Shown in pieces: positions 54,697 through 64,000 of a DNA stretch of 64,000 nt. This stretch comes from Planctomycetaceae bacterium. GTDB lineage: Bacteria; Planctomycetota; Planctomycetia; Pirellulales; PALSA-1355. Under the pieces are notes generated by a model. That model worked only from the letters and a program-made list of their open reading frames with translations. It was not told the origin of the DNA and made no database searches. The first letter of the stretch is position 1, and each line of letters starts with the position of its first letter. The stretch covers positions 1 through 64,000 of the forward strand of contig PLYM01000046.1 in NCBI GenBank assembly GCA_003153375.1, given 5' to 3'. The translations under genes were made by a program, and so were the position numbers.

Positions 54697-55613
54697 GATG
54701 GTCGATGGGTTGGGGGCCCTGCCGCTCTGTGGTCCGATCGTTTCGCCGTGCTGGGTCGCTCGGCATGCCAGCGCACTGTCGCGCCGGCAGGCAATCGCGC
54801 GCCCTCTGCCGAAATCAGCGCCATGTCGCGGCCCGTGATCGTGCCCGCGTCGCGCAAACTGGGCTGCTCAGCCACGACCAGCTTCAACAGCTCGTTGGCA
54901 AAGGCCAAATCGCCCGAGTGGCACGAGATGAGAATGAACTGCCGATTGTCGGCCGTCAATTCCAGGCACAGCCCCAATAGCTCGCCGAGCATCGCATCGA
55001 GCTTCCAAGTCTCGCCGCGTGGCCCATGCCCATAGCCCGGCGGGTCGAGCACGACGGCCTGGTAGCGATGCCCCCGCTTCAACTCCCGACGCACGAACTT
55101 GAGCGCGTCTTCCGTGATCCAACGGACCGGCGCATCGACCAGGCCCGAGGCCGCCGCATTGCGTCGCGCCCAGCCGACCACGTTGGCCGCCGCATCGACG
55201 TGCGTCACTTCGGCCCCGGCCGCCGCGGCAGCCAGCGTGCTGGCGCCTGTGTAGGCGAACAGGTTGAGGATCCGCATTGGCTCGCCCGCCAATTGCACCT
55301 GCTGGGCGATCCACTTCCAGTTTTCCGCCTGCTCCGGAAAGATGCCCAAGTGGCCGAACTCGGTGAGCTTGATCTCAAAGGCTAGCGGCCCGTGGTGCAC
55401 GTACCAGGAGGGCTCGATCTCGCACTGCAGCGACCATCGCCCCGCCCCGCTGTCGCGCTCGAAGCGGGCGTCGGCGGTGGGCCACAGTTCGCGTGCTCGC
55501 GGCACGGTGTCGGCCGCCGCCGGCGCGGGCCGGTCGAGCACATAAGGCCCAAACCGCTCCAGCTTGCGCCCGGCCCCGAAGTCGAGAAGTTGATACTGAT
55601 CGGTCGCGAACAT
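54693..55613 (-). CDS. Class I SAM-dependent methyltransferase (RlmI-like)
   Basis: A 306-residue Rossmann-fold methyltransferase of the rRNA m5C methyltransferase-like group. The SAM site LNLFAYTGASTLAAAAAGAEV is followed by HVDAAANVVGWARRN, then VLDPPGYGHGPRGETW with the DPP(G/F)-type catalytic motif, and LISCHSG. It lacks the N-terminal PUA domain of E. coli RlmI. The likely substrate is rRNA or tRNA, but this is inferred from family. It overlaps the TrmH gene by 4 bp. Confidence 0.88.
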   Translation of the reverse strand: MFATDQYQLLDFGAGRKLERFGPYVLDRPAPAAADTVPRARELWPTADARFERDSGAGRWSLQCEIEPSWYVHHGPLAFEIKLTEFGHLGIFPEQAENWKWIAQQVQLAGEPMRILNLFAYTGASTLAAAAAGAEVTHVDAAANVVGWARRNAAASGLVDAPVRWITEDALKFVRRELKRGHRYQAVVLDPPGYGHGPRGETWKLDAMLGELLGLCLELTADNRQFILISCHSGDLAFANELLKLVVAEQPSLRDAGTITGRDMALISAEGARLPAGATVRWHAERPSTAKRSDHRAAGPPTHRPS

Positions 55614-55680
55614 AGTTTCCCGCGAAATGATACCGCGTCAGCGGGCGATTGACCGAGCGGCCCGCGGCAACGGGCCGACG

Positions 55681-57717
55681 CTACCGGCGATGCCGTTCCC
55701 GTTTGCTGGCCGTCTTCCGCTGCGGGCGATAGCCGCCCGACGGTTTCGAGCGAATGTGGTCGCCGCCGGTTTGCTCGGTAACATCCTGGTTGGCCCGCTT
55801 GCGGCGTCGATCGAGCGCGGCCTTGGGCGGATGGTCGCCAATCAGGCAGTCGCAGCCGCTGCCGATCAGGTTCTGGCGTCCCGCTTGCTCGAGCGCGCGG
55901 CGGACCTCGAAATAATTCTCGGGCTTGAAGAACTGCATCAGCGCCCGTTGCAGTTTCCGATCGCGCAGGTGCTTGGCAATGAACACTGGCTTCTTGGTGA
56001 ACGGGTCGAGCCCGGTGTGATACATGCAGGCGGCGATGTCGAAGGGGCTGGGAATGAAATCCTGCACCTGGTCGGGCTGATAATGATTGCGTTTGAGAAA
56101 CACGGCCAGGTCGATCATCGAGTCGAGCGAGCTGCCCGGATGGCTGGCGATGAAATAGGGGACCAGGAACTGCTGCTTGCCGGCCCGTTTTGAGGCCGCC
56201 TTGAATTCGCGGTCGAACTTTTCGAAATCGTCGGCCGCTGGCTTCTTCATCAGGGCGAGCACGTCCGGATCCGTGTGCTCTGGCGCCACCTTCAAGTGGC
56301 CGCCGACGTGATGCGCGGCCAGCTCGCGCATGTACTCGGTGCTGCGGCGAGCCAGGTCCATGCGAATGCCCGAGGCGACCAGCACCTTCTTCACGCCCGG
56401 CTCCTCGCGCGCGGCTTTCATCAACTGCACCAGCGGACCATGGTCGGTGCCCAGCAGCTTGCAGATCGTGGGATGCACGCAGCTCAGCCGACGGCACTTG
56501 GCCTCGACCTCGGGGCGCGAGCAGCGCATCTCGTACATGTTGGCCGTGGGCCCGCCGATGTCGCTGACCACGCCCTTGAAATCGGCGTCGGCCGTCATCT
56601 GGCGAATCTCGCCCAGGATCGACTCCTGGCTGCGGCTCTGGATGATCCGCCCTTCGTGGGCCGTGATCGAACAGAACGTGCAGCCGCCAAAGCAGCCGCG
56701 CATGATCTGCACCGAGTCCTTGACCACCTCATAGGCCGGAATCTGCTGCTTGCCGTAACTCGGGTGCGGCTTGCGCGTAAACGGCAAGCCATAGCAGCGA
56801 TCCATCTCCACCTGCGAGAGCGGCAGCGCCGGCGGGTTGGCCACGATCGCCTCGCGGTCGTGATATTGCACCAGCCGCTTGGCGTTGTAAGGATTCGTCT
56901 CGTTGTGGGCGATCTTGGTCATCTCGGCAAACGACCACTTGTCTTCGACCACCTTCTCATAGCTGGGCAGCGTGATCGACGGCACGTCGGTCGGCGGCGA
57001 TTCCTTGGCGCCCAGGCGATAGGCCACGCCCCGCATGTCGCGCAGGTCGCGCACCGTCTGCCCGGCTTGCATGCGATGGGCGATCTCGACGATGCCCCGC
57101 TCGCCCATGCCGTAGACCAGCAAGTCGGCTTTGCAATCGAGCAAGATCGAGCGGCGAACCTTGTCGCTCCAATAGTCATAGTGGGCCAGCCGCCGCAAGC
57201 TGGCTTCGACGCCGCCGGCAATCACCGGCACGCCGCGATAGGCCTCGCGCGACCGCTGGCAGTAAGCCAACGTCGCCCGGTCGGGCCGCCGGCCAATCTG
57301 TCCGCCGGGCGAGTATGCATCGTCGTTGCGCACCTTGCGATTGGCCGTGTAGTGATTGATCATCGAGTCCATGTTGCCGGCACTAATGGCAAAGAACAGC
57401 CGCGGCCGGCCGAACGCGCGCCAGGCGTTGCAGTTCTGCCAATCGGGCTGGGTCAGAATCGCCACCCGAAAGCCCTCGCTCTCCAGCAGCCGGCCCAGCA
57501 GCGCCATCGCAAAGCTCGGGTGATCGACATAGGCATCGCCCGTGACGAACACGATGTCCACTTCGTCCCAGCCCCGCGCCACCATCTCCCCCCGCGTCAT
57601 CGGCAACGGCGCCGTCGGCTTCGGCCTGCGGCTCGGCCCCGCCGCCAGCGCGCTGGCAGGCACAGCATGCCCCAAAACCGGCAAGGCCGGAAACGCATTG
57701 GGAACGGAAGTCGACAT
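55681..57717 (-). CDS. YgiQ family radical SAM protein
   Basis: A 678-residue protein. It begins with the UPF0313 region ([25 protein letters not shown]) and contains a B12-binding-like N-terminal domain followed by the radical SAM motif CFGGCTFCS (CX3CX2C), then the C-terminal YgiQ domain ([40 protein letters not shown]) and a basic Lys/Arg-rich tail. The family is widely conserved, but its reaction is not established. It is a stand-alone gene. Confidence 0.93.
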   Translation of the reverse strand: MSTSVPNAFPALPVLGHAVPASALAAGPSRRPKPTAPLPMTRGEMVARGWDEVDIVFVTGDAYVDHPSFAMALLGRLLESEGFRVAILTQPDWQNCNAWRAFGRPRLFFAISAGNMDSMINHYTANRKVRNDDAYSPGGQIGRRPDRATLAYCQRSREAYRGVPVIAGGVEASLRRLAHYDYWSDKVRRSILLDCKADLLVYGMGERGIVEIAHRMQAGQTVRDLRDMRGVAYRLGAKESPPTDVPSITLPSYEKVVEDKWSFAEMTKIAHNETNPYNAKRLVQYHDREAIVANPPALPLSQVEMDRCYGLPFTRKPHPSYGKQQIPAYEVVKDSVQIMRGCFGGCTFCSITAHEGRIIQSRSQESILGEIRQMTADADFKGVVSDIGGPTANMYEMRCSRPEVEAKCRRLSCVHPTICKLLGTDHGPLVQLMKAAREEPGVKKVLVASGIRMDLARRSTEYMRELAAHHVGGHLKVAPEHTDPDVLALMKKPAADDFEKFDREFKAASKRAGKQQFLVPYFIASHPGSSLDSMIDLAVFLKRNHYQPDQVQDFIPSPFDIAACMYHTGLDPFTKKPVFIAKHLRDRKLQRALMQFFKPENYFEVRRALEQAGRQNLIGSGCDCLIGDHPPKAALDRRRKRANQDVTEQTGGDHIRSKPSGGYRPQRKTASKRERHRR

Positions 57718-57861
57718 ACGCAGGGCACCGAACTGGCGCGTGGTTTAAGCGGCCAAAAGAGGAAATTAGGCAACCACGTATTGTAGCACCGGGCAGCGGC
57801 GGTGGGCTACGGGGACGGGATCAATCAATTAGTCGCGCACTGTTTTTGTTAGATTACAAGC

Positions 57862-58236
57862 ATGAGCCAGCTCCCTGAAAAGCCGTCTCGATCGCTATGG
57901 GCAGACGTCCACCAACTTCTATTCTCGAAACCTGAGGAGCCAATTTCCGCGGCCGAGCTGGCCAGACTGCGGCAGGAAATTGACGAATCCGTCGCAAAGT
58001 TTCAGCTCCCCGAGTCGTTGCGGAATGAGATCTTGGCACAGTTGGAAGCTAAAGCGTCCGCGCCGCCACCCACACCGCGCGAGCACGAGGTGTGGGCGAT
58101 CCTCATTGCCTATGACGAATTTGCGAACAAAATCGCAAATCGCCAGGCCACCAAGCCCCTTGATTTCGACGCCTTTCACCGAAGTAGGAATGAATTCGAC
58201 CGCAAGGTTCTTGAGGGCCTGGACGATGCAATCTGA
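57862..58236 (+). CDS. Unrecognised soluble protein, first of an overlapping pair
   Basis: A 124-residue helical, charged protein starting MSQLPEKPSRSLWADVHQLL; no family recognised. It is preceded by an AT-rich stretch and overlaps the next gene by 11 bp. The base composition here is visibly more AT-rich than in the flanking genes. The segment FDAFHRSRNEFDRKVLEGL looks like a helical end. Confidence 0.6.
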   Translation: MSQLPEKPSRSLWADVHQLLFSKPEEPISAAELARLRQEIDESVAKFQLPESLRNEILAQLEAKASAPPPTPREHEVWAILIAYDEFANKIANRQATKPLDFDAFHRSRNEFDRKVLEGLDDAI

Positions 58237-58870
58237 GATTTCTTGTTTGGCTTCTCACCGTTCAATTCACTACGTGTTGGCGACATTATTGCTCGTGTTG
58301 TCGGCAACCGCAGTTTACGTCTGGAGAAGCGGGCCCCTAGCGTTCGACATCGCACGAGTGGACGGTGAGTTGATTGCAGTGGTCCTGAAAGATCTGGTTT
58401 CCTACGACGGCGGCGATTCGCCACTCAGCGAAGGGGTTTCTTCTCCGAAAGAAATTCTGTTCTCGACGCGAGCAAATCGTCGTGTGTTGACCGCGCACGA
58501 CGTCTTCTATGGCCAGCAACCTGCGTTATCGCACAAGCTATCGAGGGCGCAACATGACGCGGCCGAACAAGCGGCTGCAAGCCTTGCCAGCCGGAGCTTT
58601 AATCATGACTCCGTCGGAACATTCGAGACTCACGATCAACGAATACGAGTCGAAGCGCCACGCTTCGATCGAGATCAAGATACTTTTGACGAATCCGTTG
58701 AAAGCCGACCGGTACAGGCATGGCCCCCCGGATATTCCCGCGACCGGCGGCTCGCAGTTGTTCGCCTGACGATTCCATGGAGTATTCACCACGTCGAGGC
58801 AACCTACGTACTCTTGCGGAGGTCCGATGCATGGACGCTCGGTTGGCGCAACTTTGACTATTATCCCTGA
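58226..58870 (+). CDS. Unrecognised membrane-anchored protein, second of the pair
   Basis: A 214-residue protein starting MQSEISCLASHRSIHYVLAT with one hydrophobic segment (YVLATLLLVLSATAVYVW, about residues 16-33) and a polar remainder that would be outside the membrane. It overlaps the upstream gene by 11 bp, which suggests coupled translation. The C-terminal part (SIHHVEATYVLLRRSDAWTLGWRNFDYYP) looks like a beta-rich domain of the NTF2 or DUF type, but I cannot name it. Confidence 0.55.
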   Translation: MQSEISCLASHRSIHYVLATLLLVLSATAVYVWRSGPLAFDIARVDGELIAVVLKDLVSYDGGDSPLSEGVSSPKEILFSTRANRRVLTAHDVFYGQQPALSHKLSRAQHDAAEQAAASLASRSFNHDSVGTFETHDQRIRVEAPRFDRDQDTFDESVESRPVQAWPPGYSRDRRLAVVRLTIPWSIHHVEATYVLLRRSDAWTLGWRNFDYYP

Positions 58871-59044
58871 CACCGCGTGGTACGCCTGACGGGCATCATT
58901 CCTAGTTGACTTCACGACAAGTGCGGTATCCCCGGCGACCGAAGAGGTAACACGGACCTTCCCGGCCAACCTTACGAGGCAACCAAGTTCACGCTATGGT
59001 TGATCACACCTCGTAACCCCTCATACACCCCAGGCGCCCTTGTA

Positions 59045-60121
59045 ATGCGTCACCGATACCTGCTGATATCGTCACGGTTGAAAATTGCTCTGATTCTCGG
59101 CGCATTAGTGTTGCCCACATCGGCGCTTTTGCGGGCCCAACTTCCCCTCGGCGCTGACGTTGTGCTCGCCAACGTCAAGGCGCGCAACGAAGCTCGCAAG
59201 GAAACGGCGCGCAAGCTCCTGGCGAAAGACGCGATCACCGTGGTGCTGGTCGGAACCGGCAGCCCGTTGCCGTCCGATCGGGCGCAGGCGAGTACGGCGG
59301 TGTTTGTCGACGGACGCTTCCTGCTGTTCGATTGCGGCGACGGCGCCTCGCGCTCGATCGACGCGCTCAATCTGCCGATCGGCCAGATCGAGGCCGTGTT
59401 TCTCACGCACTTTCACTCCGACCACTTTGCCGATCTGGGCGAGATCATCGACCGCAGTTGGATTCAGGGCCGTCGCCAGGTGCTCGCCGTGTACGGCCCC
59501 AGCGGCGTTGCCGAAGTGCTCGATGGCTTCCAACGGGCGTATCGTCTGGAGCGCGGCTATCGCACGGCGCATCATGGCGAGAAGGTGATGCCGTCCGAGT
59601 TCGCCGGAGCCGCAGCCAAACCGTTTGCCCCTGATGAGAGCGGCGAGTCGGTGACGGTCTATGACCAGCAAGGGGTCGTCGTCAAGGCGTTCGCCGTCAA
59701 CCACGCGCCCGTGCATCCGGCCGTCGGCTATCGGGTTGAATTCGGCGGCAAGGTCGTCGTGATTTCGGGCGACACCACCGCGACGGCATCCTTGGCCACG
59801 CAATCTCGCGACGCCGACCTGCTGGTTGCCGAAGCGATGAAAATGGCCACGGTCTCCCAGATGCAAAAGGCCAACGAGCAATTGGGCAACGATGCCATCG
59901 CCCACATTCTGCACGACATCCAAAGTTATCACATCGACGTCGAGCAGCTCGGCGCGCTGGCCGAAGAGGCCAAGGTCAAGCGATTGGCACTCACGCACCT
60001 CGTTCCGCCCGTGCCCAAGGCCGTCGCCCCCTTGCTCTTCAAACGACCGGTGAGCGAGAAATATCATGGCGAAACCGTTGTGGGCGAGGACGGCACCCGG
60101 CTCGTCATCCCCCTTCCTTGA
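59045..60121 (+). CDS. MBL-fold metallo-hydrolase, exported
   Basis: A 358-residue metallo-beta-lactamase-fold enzyme with N-terminal signal sequence (residues about 8-32). The metal-binding motif THFHSDHFADL (HXHXDH), a further ISGDTT and the C-terminal LTHLVPP give the typical ligand set of RNase Z/arylsulfatase-like hydrolases. It begins VLVGTGSPLPSDRAQAST like the AtsA/phosphodiesterase group. The substrate is unknown. The ATG at 59045 is preferred; a TTG at 59000 would add 15 residues. Confidence 0.88.
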   Translation: MRHRYLLISSRLKIALILGALVLPTSALLRAQLPLGADVVLANVKARNEARKETARKLLAKDAITVVLVGTGSPLPSDRAQASTAVFVDGRFLLFDCGDGASRSIDALNLPIGQIEAVFLTHFHSDHFADLGEIIDRSWIQGRRQVLAVYGPSGVAEVLDGFQRAYRLERGYRTAHHGEKVMPSEFAGAAAKPFAPDESGESVTVYDQQGVVVKAFAVNHAPVHPAVGYRVEFGGKVVVISGDTTATASLATQSRDADLLVAEAMKMATVSQMQKANEQLGNDAIAHILHDIQSYHIDVEQLGALAEEAKVKRLALTHLVPPVPKAVAPLLFKRPVSEKYHGETVVGEDGTRLVIPLP

Positions 60122-60228
60122 TCCGCAGCGCGACACGCCGACGCAGTCGCTCGCCCTTGCCACGGTCTCGTGGTCGGGTATCGTTGAGTGCAGTCCCGCC
60201 CGCAAAAATTCACACCCCGTCTACCACC

Positions 60229-60444
60229 ATGCCCGATACGCCGCAAGCCATGTCGCCCCGCATGATCACGGCCCTGATCATGGGCGCCCTGATCCTATGG
60301 GCTTCCTACATCGCGGCGGGGGCCTATTGGTACAACCACAACCCCTGGCGCGGCGTGATCGTGATGGCCTGCATGGGCGGGTTCCTGGGCTTCTGGCTGC
60401 TGCTGTTGTGGAATCTGAAACGCAAGAAGCGCGGCCAGCCGTAG
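60229..60444 (+). CDS. Small hypothetical membrane protein
   Basis: A 71-residue protein with two hydrophobic segments (MITALIMGALILWASYIAAGA and VIVMACMGGFLGFWLLLLW) separated by YWYNHNPWRG, and a basic tail (KRKKRGQP). The frame is open upstream, but homology-like features begin at this ATG. The function is unknown. It lies 107 bp after the MBL gene. Confidence 0.6.
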   Translation: MPDTPQAMSPRMITALIMGALILWASYIAAGAYWYNHNPWRGVIVMACMGGFLGFWLLLLWNLKRKKRGQP

Positions 60445-60455
60445 ACAGAAGTCAA

Positions 60456-60607
60456 TTTGCCACCGAGGTCACAGAGAACTCAGAGAAGCAAAAAACGACG
60501 AAGAATCTGTCATTCAGAATCCAAGCAACTCCCCTTTCTTCGTGCCGTCAATCCTCGTTAACTCCTCTCCGCTCCTCTCTGTGAACTCTGTGTCCTCCGT
60601 GGCAAAA
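60456..60607. repeat. Large inverted repeat of the CACAGAG type
   Basis: Arms at 60456-60489 (TTTGCCACCGAGGTCACAGA...) and 60574-60607, whose complement reads TTTGCCACGGAGGACACAGA..., with 84 bp between them. A smaller inverted pair (GACGAAGAA / TTCTTCGTGCCGTC) lies inside. A single related arm is at 62492-62522. Such repeats are scattered in many planctomycete genomes. Confidence 0.75.
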
Positions 60608-60697
60608 CTGCCTCTTTCGGTTTTCGCCGACTATTTTTTTCTGCAATCGGCCAAGCCAGCGGCGGGCGAAGTCCGTAGAATTCGCTAGTGAGTCGAA

Positions 60698-60726
60698 TTG
60701 TTGGGATGTGCCGATTCAGGCATAAT
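60698..60726 (+). promoter_or_regulatory. Promoter candidate of the decarboxylase gene
   Basis: TTGTTG (60698-60703) and CATAAT (60721-60726) are separated by 17 bp, 35 bp before the ATG at 60762. Confidence 0.4.
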
Positions 60727-60761
60727 TCCGCCGGGAAAGAATTCACCGAGAGGTTGATCTC

Positions 60762-62465
<1,704 letters not shown>

Positions 62466-62491
62466 CGAGGTCTTTCACGACGAAGAGATTT

Positions 62492-62522
62492 AGCCACAGA
62501 GCACGCAGAGGGCACAGAGAGG
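62492..62522. repeat. CACAGAG-type repeat arm
   Basis: AGCCACAGAGCACGCAGAGG and a following GCACAGAGAGG match the arms of the inverted repeat at 60456-60607. It directly abuts the end of the decayed GxxExxY gene, the usual neighbour of such repeats. Confidence 0.7.
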
Positions 62523-62526
62523 GGTG

Positions 62527-62750
62527 TCAGAGAGAGACTCTTTTGATGCCGTCGACCAACCGGGCGCAACCGAAATTGAGGATTAAGCCGCGTCGTAGTC
62601 CGGTTGCATTGAGCTAGGAGAGGATCTGGGCGTAGGCGACGTCGGGTAGTTTGCTCAATGATTTTGTTTCAACGATCACTTCCTCGGACGTTGGCGAGGA
62701 TTTCTGCCGCAAGCCGCCCTGCACCGCTTCGCAGACGCCGGGCACTATGT
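62527..62750 (-). pseudogene. Decayed GxxExxY family protein gene
   Basis: On the minus strand the frame reads VIVETKSLSKLPDVAYAQIL, then an in-frame TAG, then LNATGLRRGLILNFGCARL and VDGIKRVSL before TGA. This matches the C terminus of GxxExxY proteins (VIVELKSV...LKATGLRLGLLINF...DGIKR). Upstream the same frame keeps HIVPGVCEAV, a remnant of the GPGLLESVY motif, but the 30 or so residues normally between them are mostly missing. The gene is therefore truncated and interrupted. The family has a PDDEXK-nuclease-like fold and unknown function. Confidence 0.7.
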
Positions 62751-62788
62751 GCTTGAGGACGCGCGCGAAGACGTCGTCCCGCTTGTGG

Positions 62789-64000
62789 TCACCTTTTTGT
62801 CGGCGCCGTGAGCGGCTCGCCGTCGCGTCCGGACAACTCGGCGAGTTCGCTCAGGTAGGTGGCCGAGTATTCGTGCAGTGCCCGCAGTTGCTCGGGGCGG
62901 TAGCGCCAGGTCCAATTGCCCTGGCTCTTGCCGGGCGTGTTGAAGCGCGCCTCCGAACCGAGGCTCATGAGATCTTGGAGGGGTAACACCGCGAGATTTG
63001 CCACGGACGTGTAGGCGGCCCGGATGAAATCCCAGCCGACCTCGCGGCCGTTGACCCGCAGGTAGCGGCGAACGTGGTCGCGCGATTTTTCGTCGGCCGT
63101 CGCATACCAGCCCAGCGTGGTATCGTTGTCGTGCGTGCCGGGATAAATAACGCTGTTCGCACGGTGATTGTGCGGGAGGTAGAGATTTTTTGCACCGGCG
63201 CCGAACGCGAATTGGAGAATCGCCATGCCCGGCAGGCCCGTCGCCTCGCGCAGCGCGACGACCGAGGGCACCAGTTCGCCAAGATCCTCGGCGATAAGTT
63301 TGGCGCCGGGCAGGGCGGCGCAAACGGCGCGGAAAAACGCGACTCCTGGGCCGGGCTCCCAACTGCCAGTGCGCGCCGTCGTCGCCGCGGCAGGGATTGC
63401 CCAGTAGGTGTCGAACCCCCGGAAGTGATCGATGCGAATCACGTCGCACAGCGCGAAGTTCGCGCGCAGGCGGGCCAGCCACCATGCGTAGCCATCGGCC
63501 GCGTGCGCCGGCCAGTGATAAAGTGGGTTGCCCCACAACTGGCCGTTGGCGGAAAAGTAATCCGGCGGCACCCCGGCAACGAATGTCGGCCGTGCAGTCT
63601 TCGGATCGAGTTGGAAGAGGTGCGGGCTTGCCCAGACGTCTGCACTGTCGAGCGCGGCAAAGATCGGCGTGTCACCAATAATTCGGATACCGAGTTTGGC
63701 GGCGCGCGCCCGCACCTGCGCCCACTGGCCGAAAAACAAATACTGGATGAAAGCGTAGGCTTCCGCGCGCGCGGCGACTTGATGGCGAAGTGGGGAGTTT
63801 TCGGCCGCAGCGTGCGAGCGCACGTCCGCCGGCCATGCCCACCACGGGCGGCCGCCGAAATTATCTTTAAGCGCCGAGAAGAATGCGTAACTGGGCAGCC
63901 AGAAGGCGTGAGCCTCGCGAAATGTCGCAAAGTCGCCATAGGGCAGGGCCCGTTGCGGATCTTCACGCCAGTTTGCGTAGGCGGAAAAAAGCAATGGAAG
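62789..64000 (-). CDS. malQ: 4-alpha-glucanotransferase (partial, 5' end outside window)
   Basis: The C-terminal part, over 400 residues, of a GH77 amylomaltase, which transfers glucan chains between maltodextrins. The catalytic nucleophile region DVIRIDHFRGF, the acid/base region LIAEDLGE and GTHDNDT are visible, as are GDTPIFAALDSADVWASP and PPDYFSANGQLWGNP. The open frame runs beyond position 64000, so the N terminus is missing. Codon choice and text differ slightly from neighbours (many GCG and CGC codons), which might mark a transferred gene, but this is weak. Confidence 0.93.
   Translation of the reverse strand, partial: LPLLFSAYANWREDPQRALPYGDFATFREAHAFWLPSYAFFSALKDNFGGRPWWAWPADVRSHAAAENSPLRHQVAARAEAYAFIQYLFFGQWAQVRARAAKLGIRIIGDTPIFAALDSADVWASPHLFQLDPKTARPTFVAGVPPDYFSANGQLWGNPLYHWPAHAADGYAWWLARLRANFALCDVIRIDHFRGFDTYWAIPAAATTARTGSWEPGPGVAFFRAVCAALPGAKLIAEDLGELVPSVVALREATGLPGMAILQFAFGAGAKNLYLPHNHRANSVIYPGTHDNDTTLGWYATADEKSRDHVRRYLRVNGREVGWDFIRAAYTSVANLAVLPLQDLMSLGSEARFNTPGKSQGNWTWRYRPEQLRALHEYSATYLSELAELSGRDGEPLTAPTKR

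Noticed and set aside
53368-55035. 555-codon plus-strand frame over GT9 and the methyltransferases
   Set aside because: Runs through repeat copy E and has no motif; the minus-strand genes are well supported.

Overview
The window reads as a stretch of chromosome from a high-GC planctomycete, most likely of the Pirellulales type. The evidence is a DUF1549/DUF1553, DUF1501 and PPC-domain cluster, a PEP-CTERM protein, a leucine-rich-repeat protein carrying a CXXCH haem motif, DUF1080 and sialate O-acetylesterase genes, and an ECF sigma factor followed by a membrane-bound Ser/Thr kinase. No rRNA, tRNA, CRISPR array, integrase or intact insertion sequence was seen. Gene density is high and both strands are used.

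Layout. 0-10.9 kb: uracil-DNA glycosylase, der, a fatty acid desaturase, ilvN-ilvC, a radical SAM protein, a porin-like protein, a secreted Ntn amide hydrolase and small proteins. 10.9-17.2 kb (minus strand): a 1013-residue TPR protein, an MFS transporter and protoporphyrinogen oxidase. 17.4-26.7 kb: LRR/cytochrome-like protein, GH31 glycosidase, the DUF1549-DUF1501-PPC operon, a secreted redoxin and a small conserved protein. 26.9-33.6 kb: a tight P450 - APC permease - eutA - eutBC cluster in which both ethanolamine ammonia-lyase subunits are fused in one reading frame. 34-41.7 kb: PEP-CTERM protein, hydrolase, DUF456, SDR, an 840-bp gene-free stretch with strong consecutive RNA hairpins, CNNM/HlyC family protein, DJ-1 family protein, YceH family protein and two small membrane proteins. 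41.8-46.6 kb: esterase, DUF1080, MoaD and a tungsten-type aldehyde oxidoreductase. 46.6-52.4 kb: an ECF sigma factor and kinase surrounded by four small minus-strand genes. 52.5-57.7 kb: heptosyltransferase-like GT9, two RNA methyltransferases, YgiQ. 57.8-64 kb: an unrecognised gene pair in more AT-rich DNA, an MBL hydrolase, a pyruvate-decarboxylase-like enzyme, a decayed GxxExxY gene and the 3' part of malQ.

The most interesting observation is a shared promoter-like motif, GTAACA-N15-CGC (three copies extend to CGCTGGG), upstream of all four minus-strand small genes next to the ECF sigma factor and kinase. Two of the four encode paralogous secreted Gly/Tyr/Cys-rich proteins. Together they look like a local ECF regulon for envelope or surface proteins. 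Other points are the EutB-EutC fusion with a P450 at the head of its cluster, an orphan structured RNA candidate at 37.56-37.78 kb, and a family of intergenic palindromic repeats with GGGTGCCAC/GTGGCACCC ends.

Metabolically, the EutBC product (acetaldehyde), the decarboxylase product (an aldehyde) and the aldehyde oxidoreductase could meet, but the genes lie far apart and this link is only inference.
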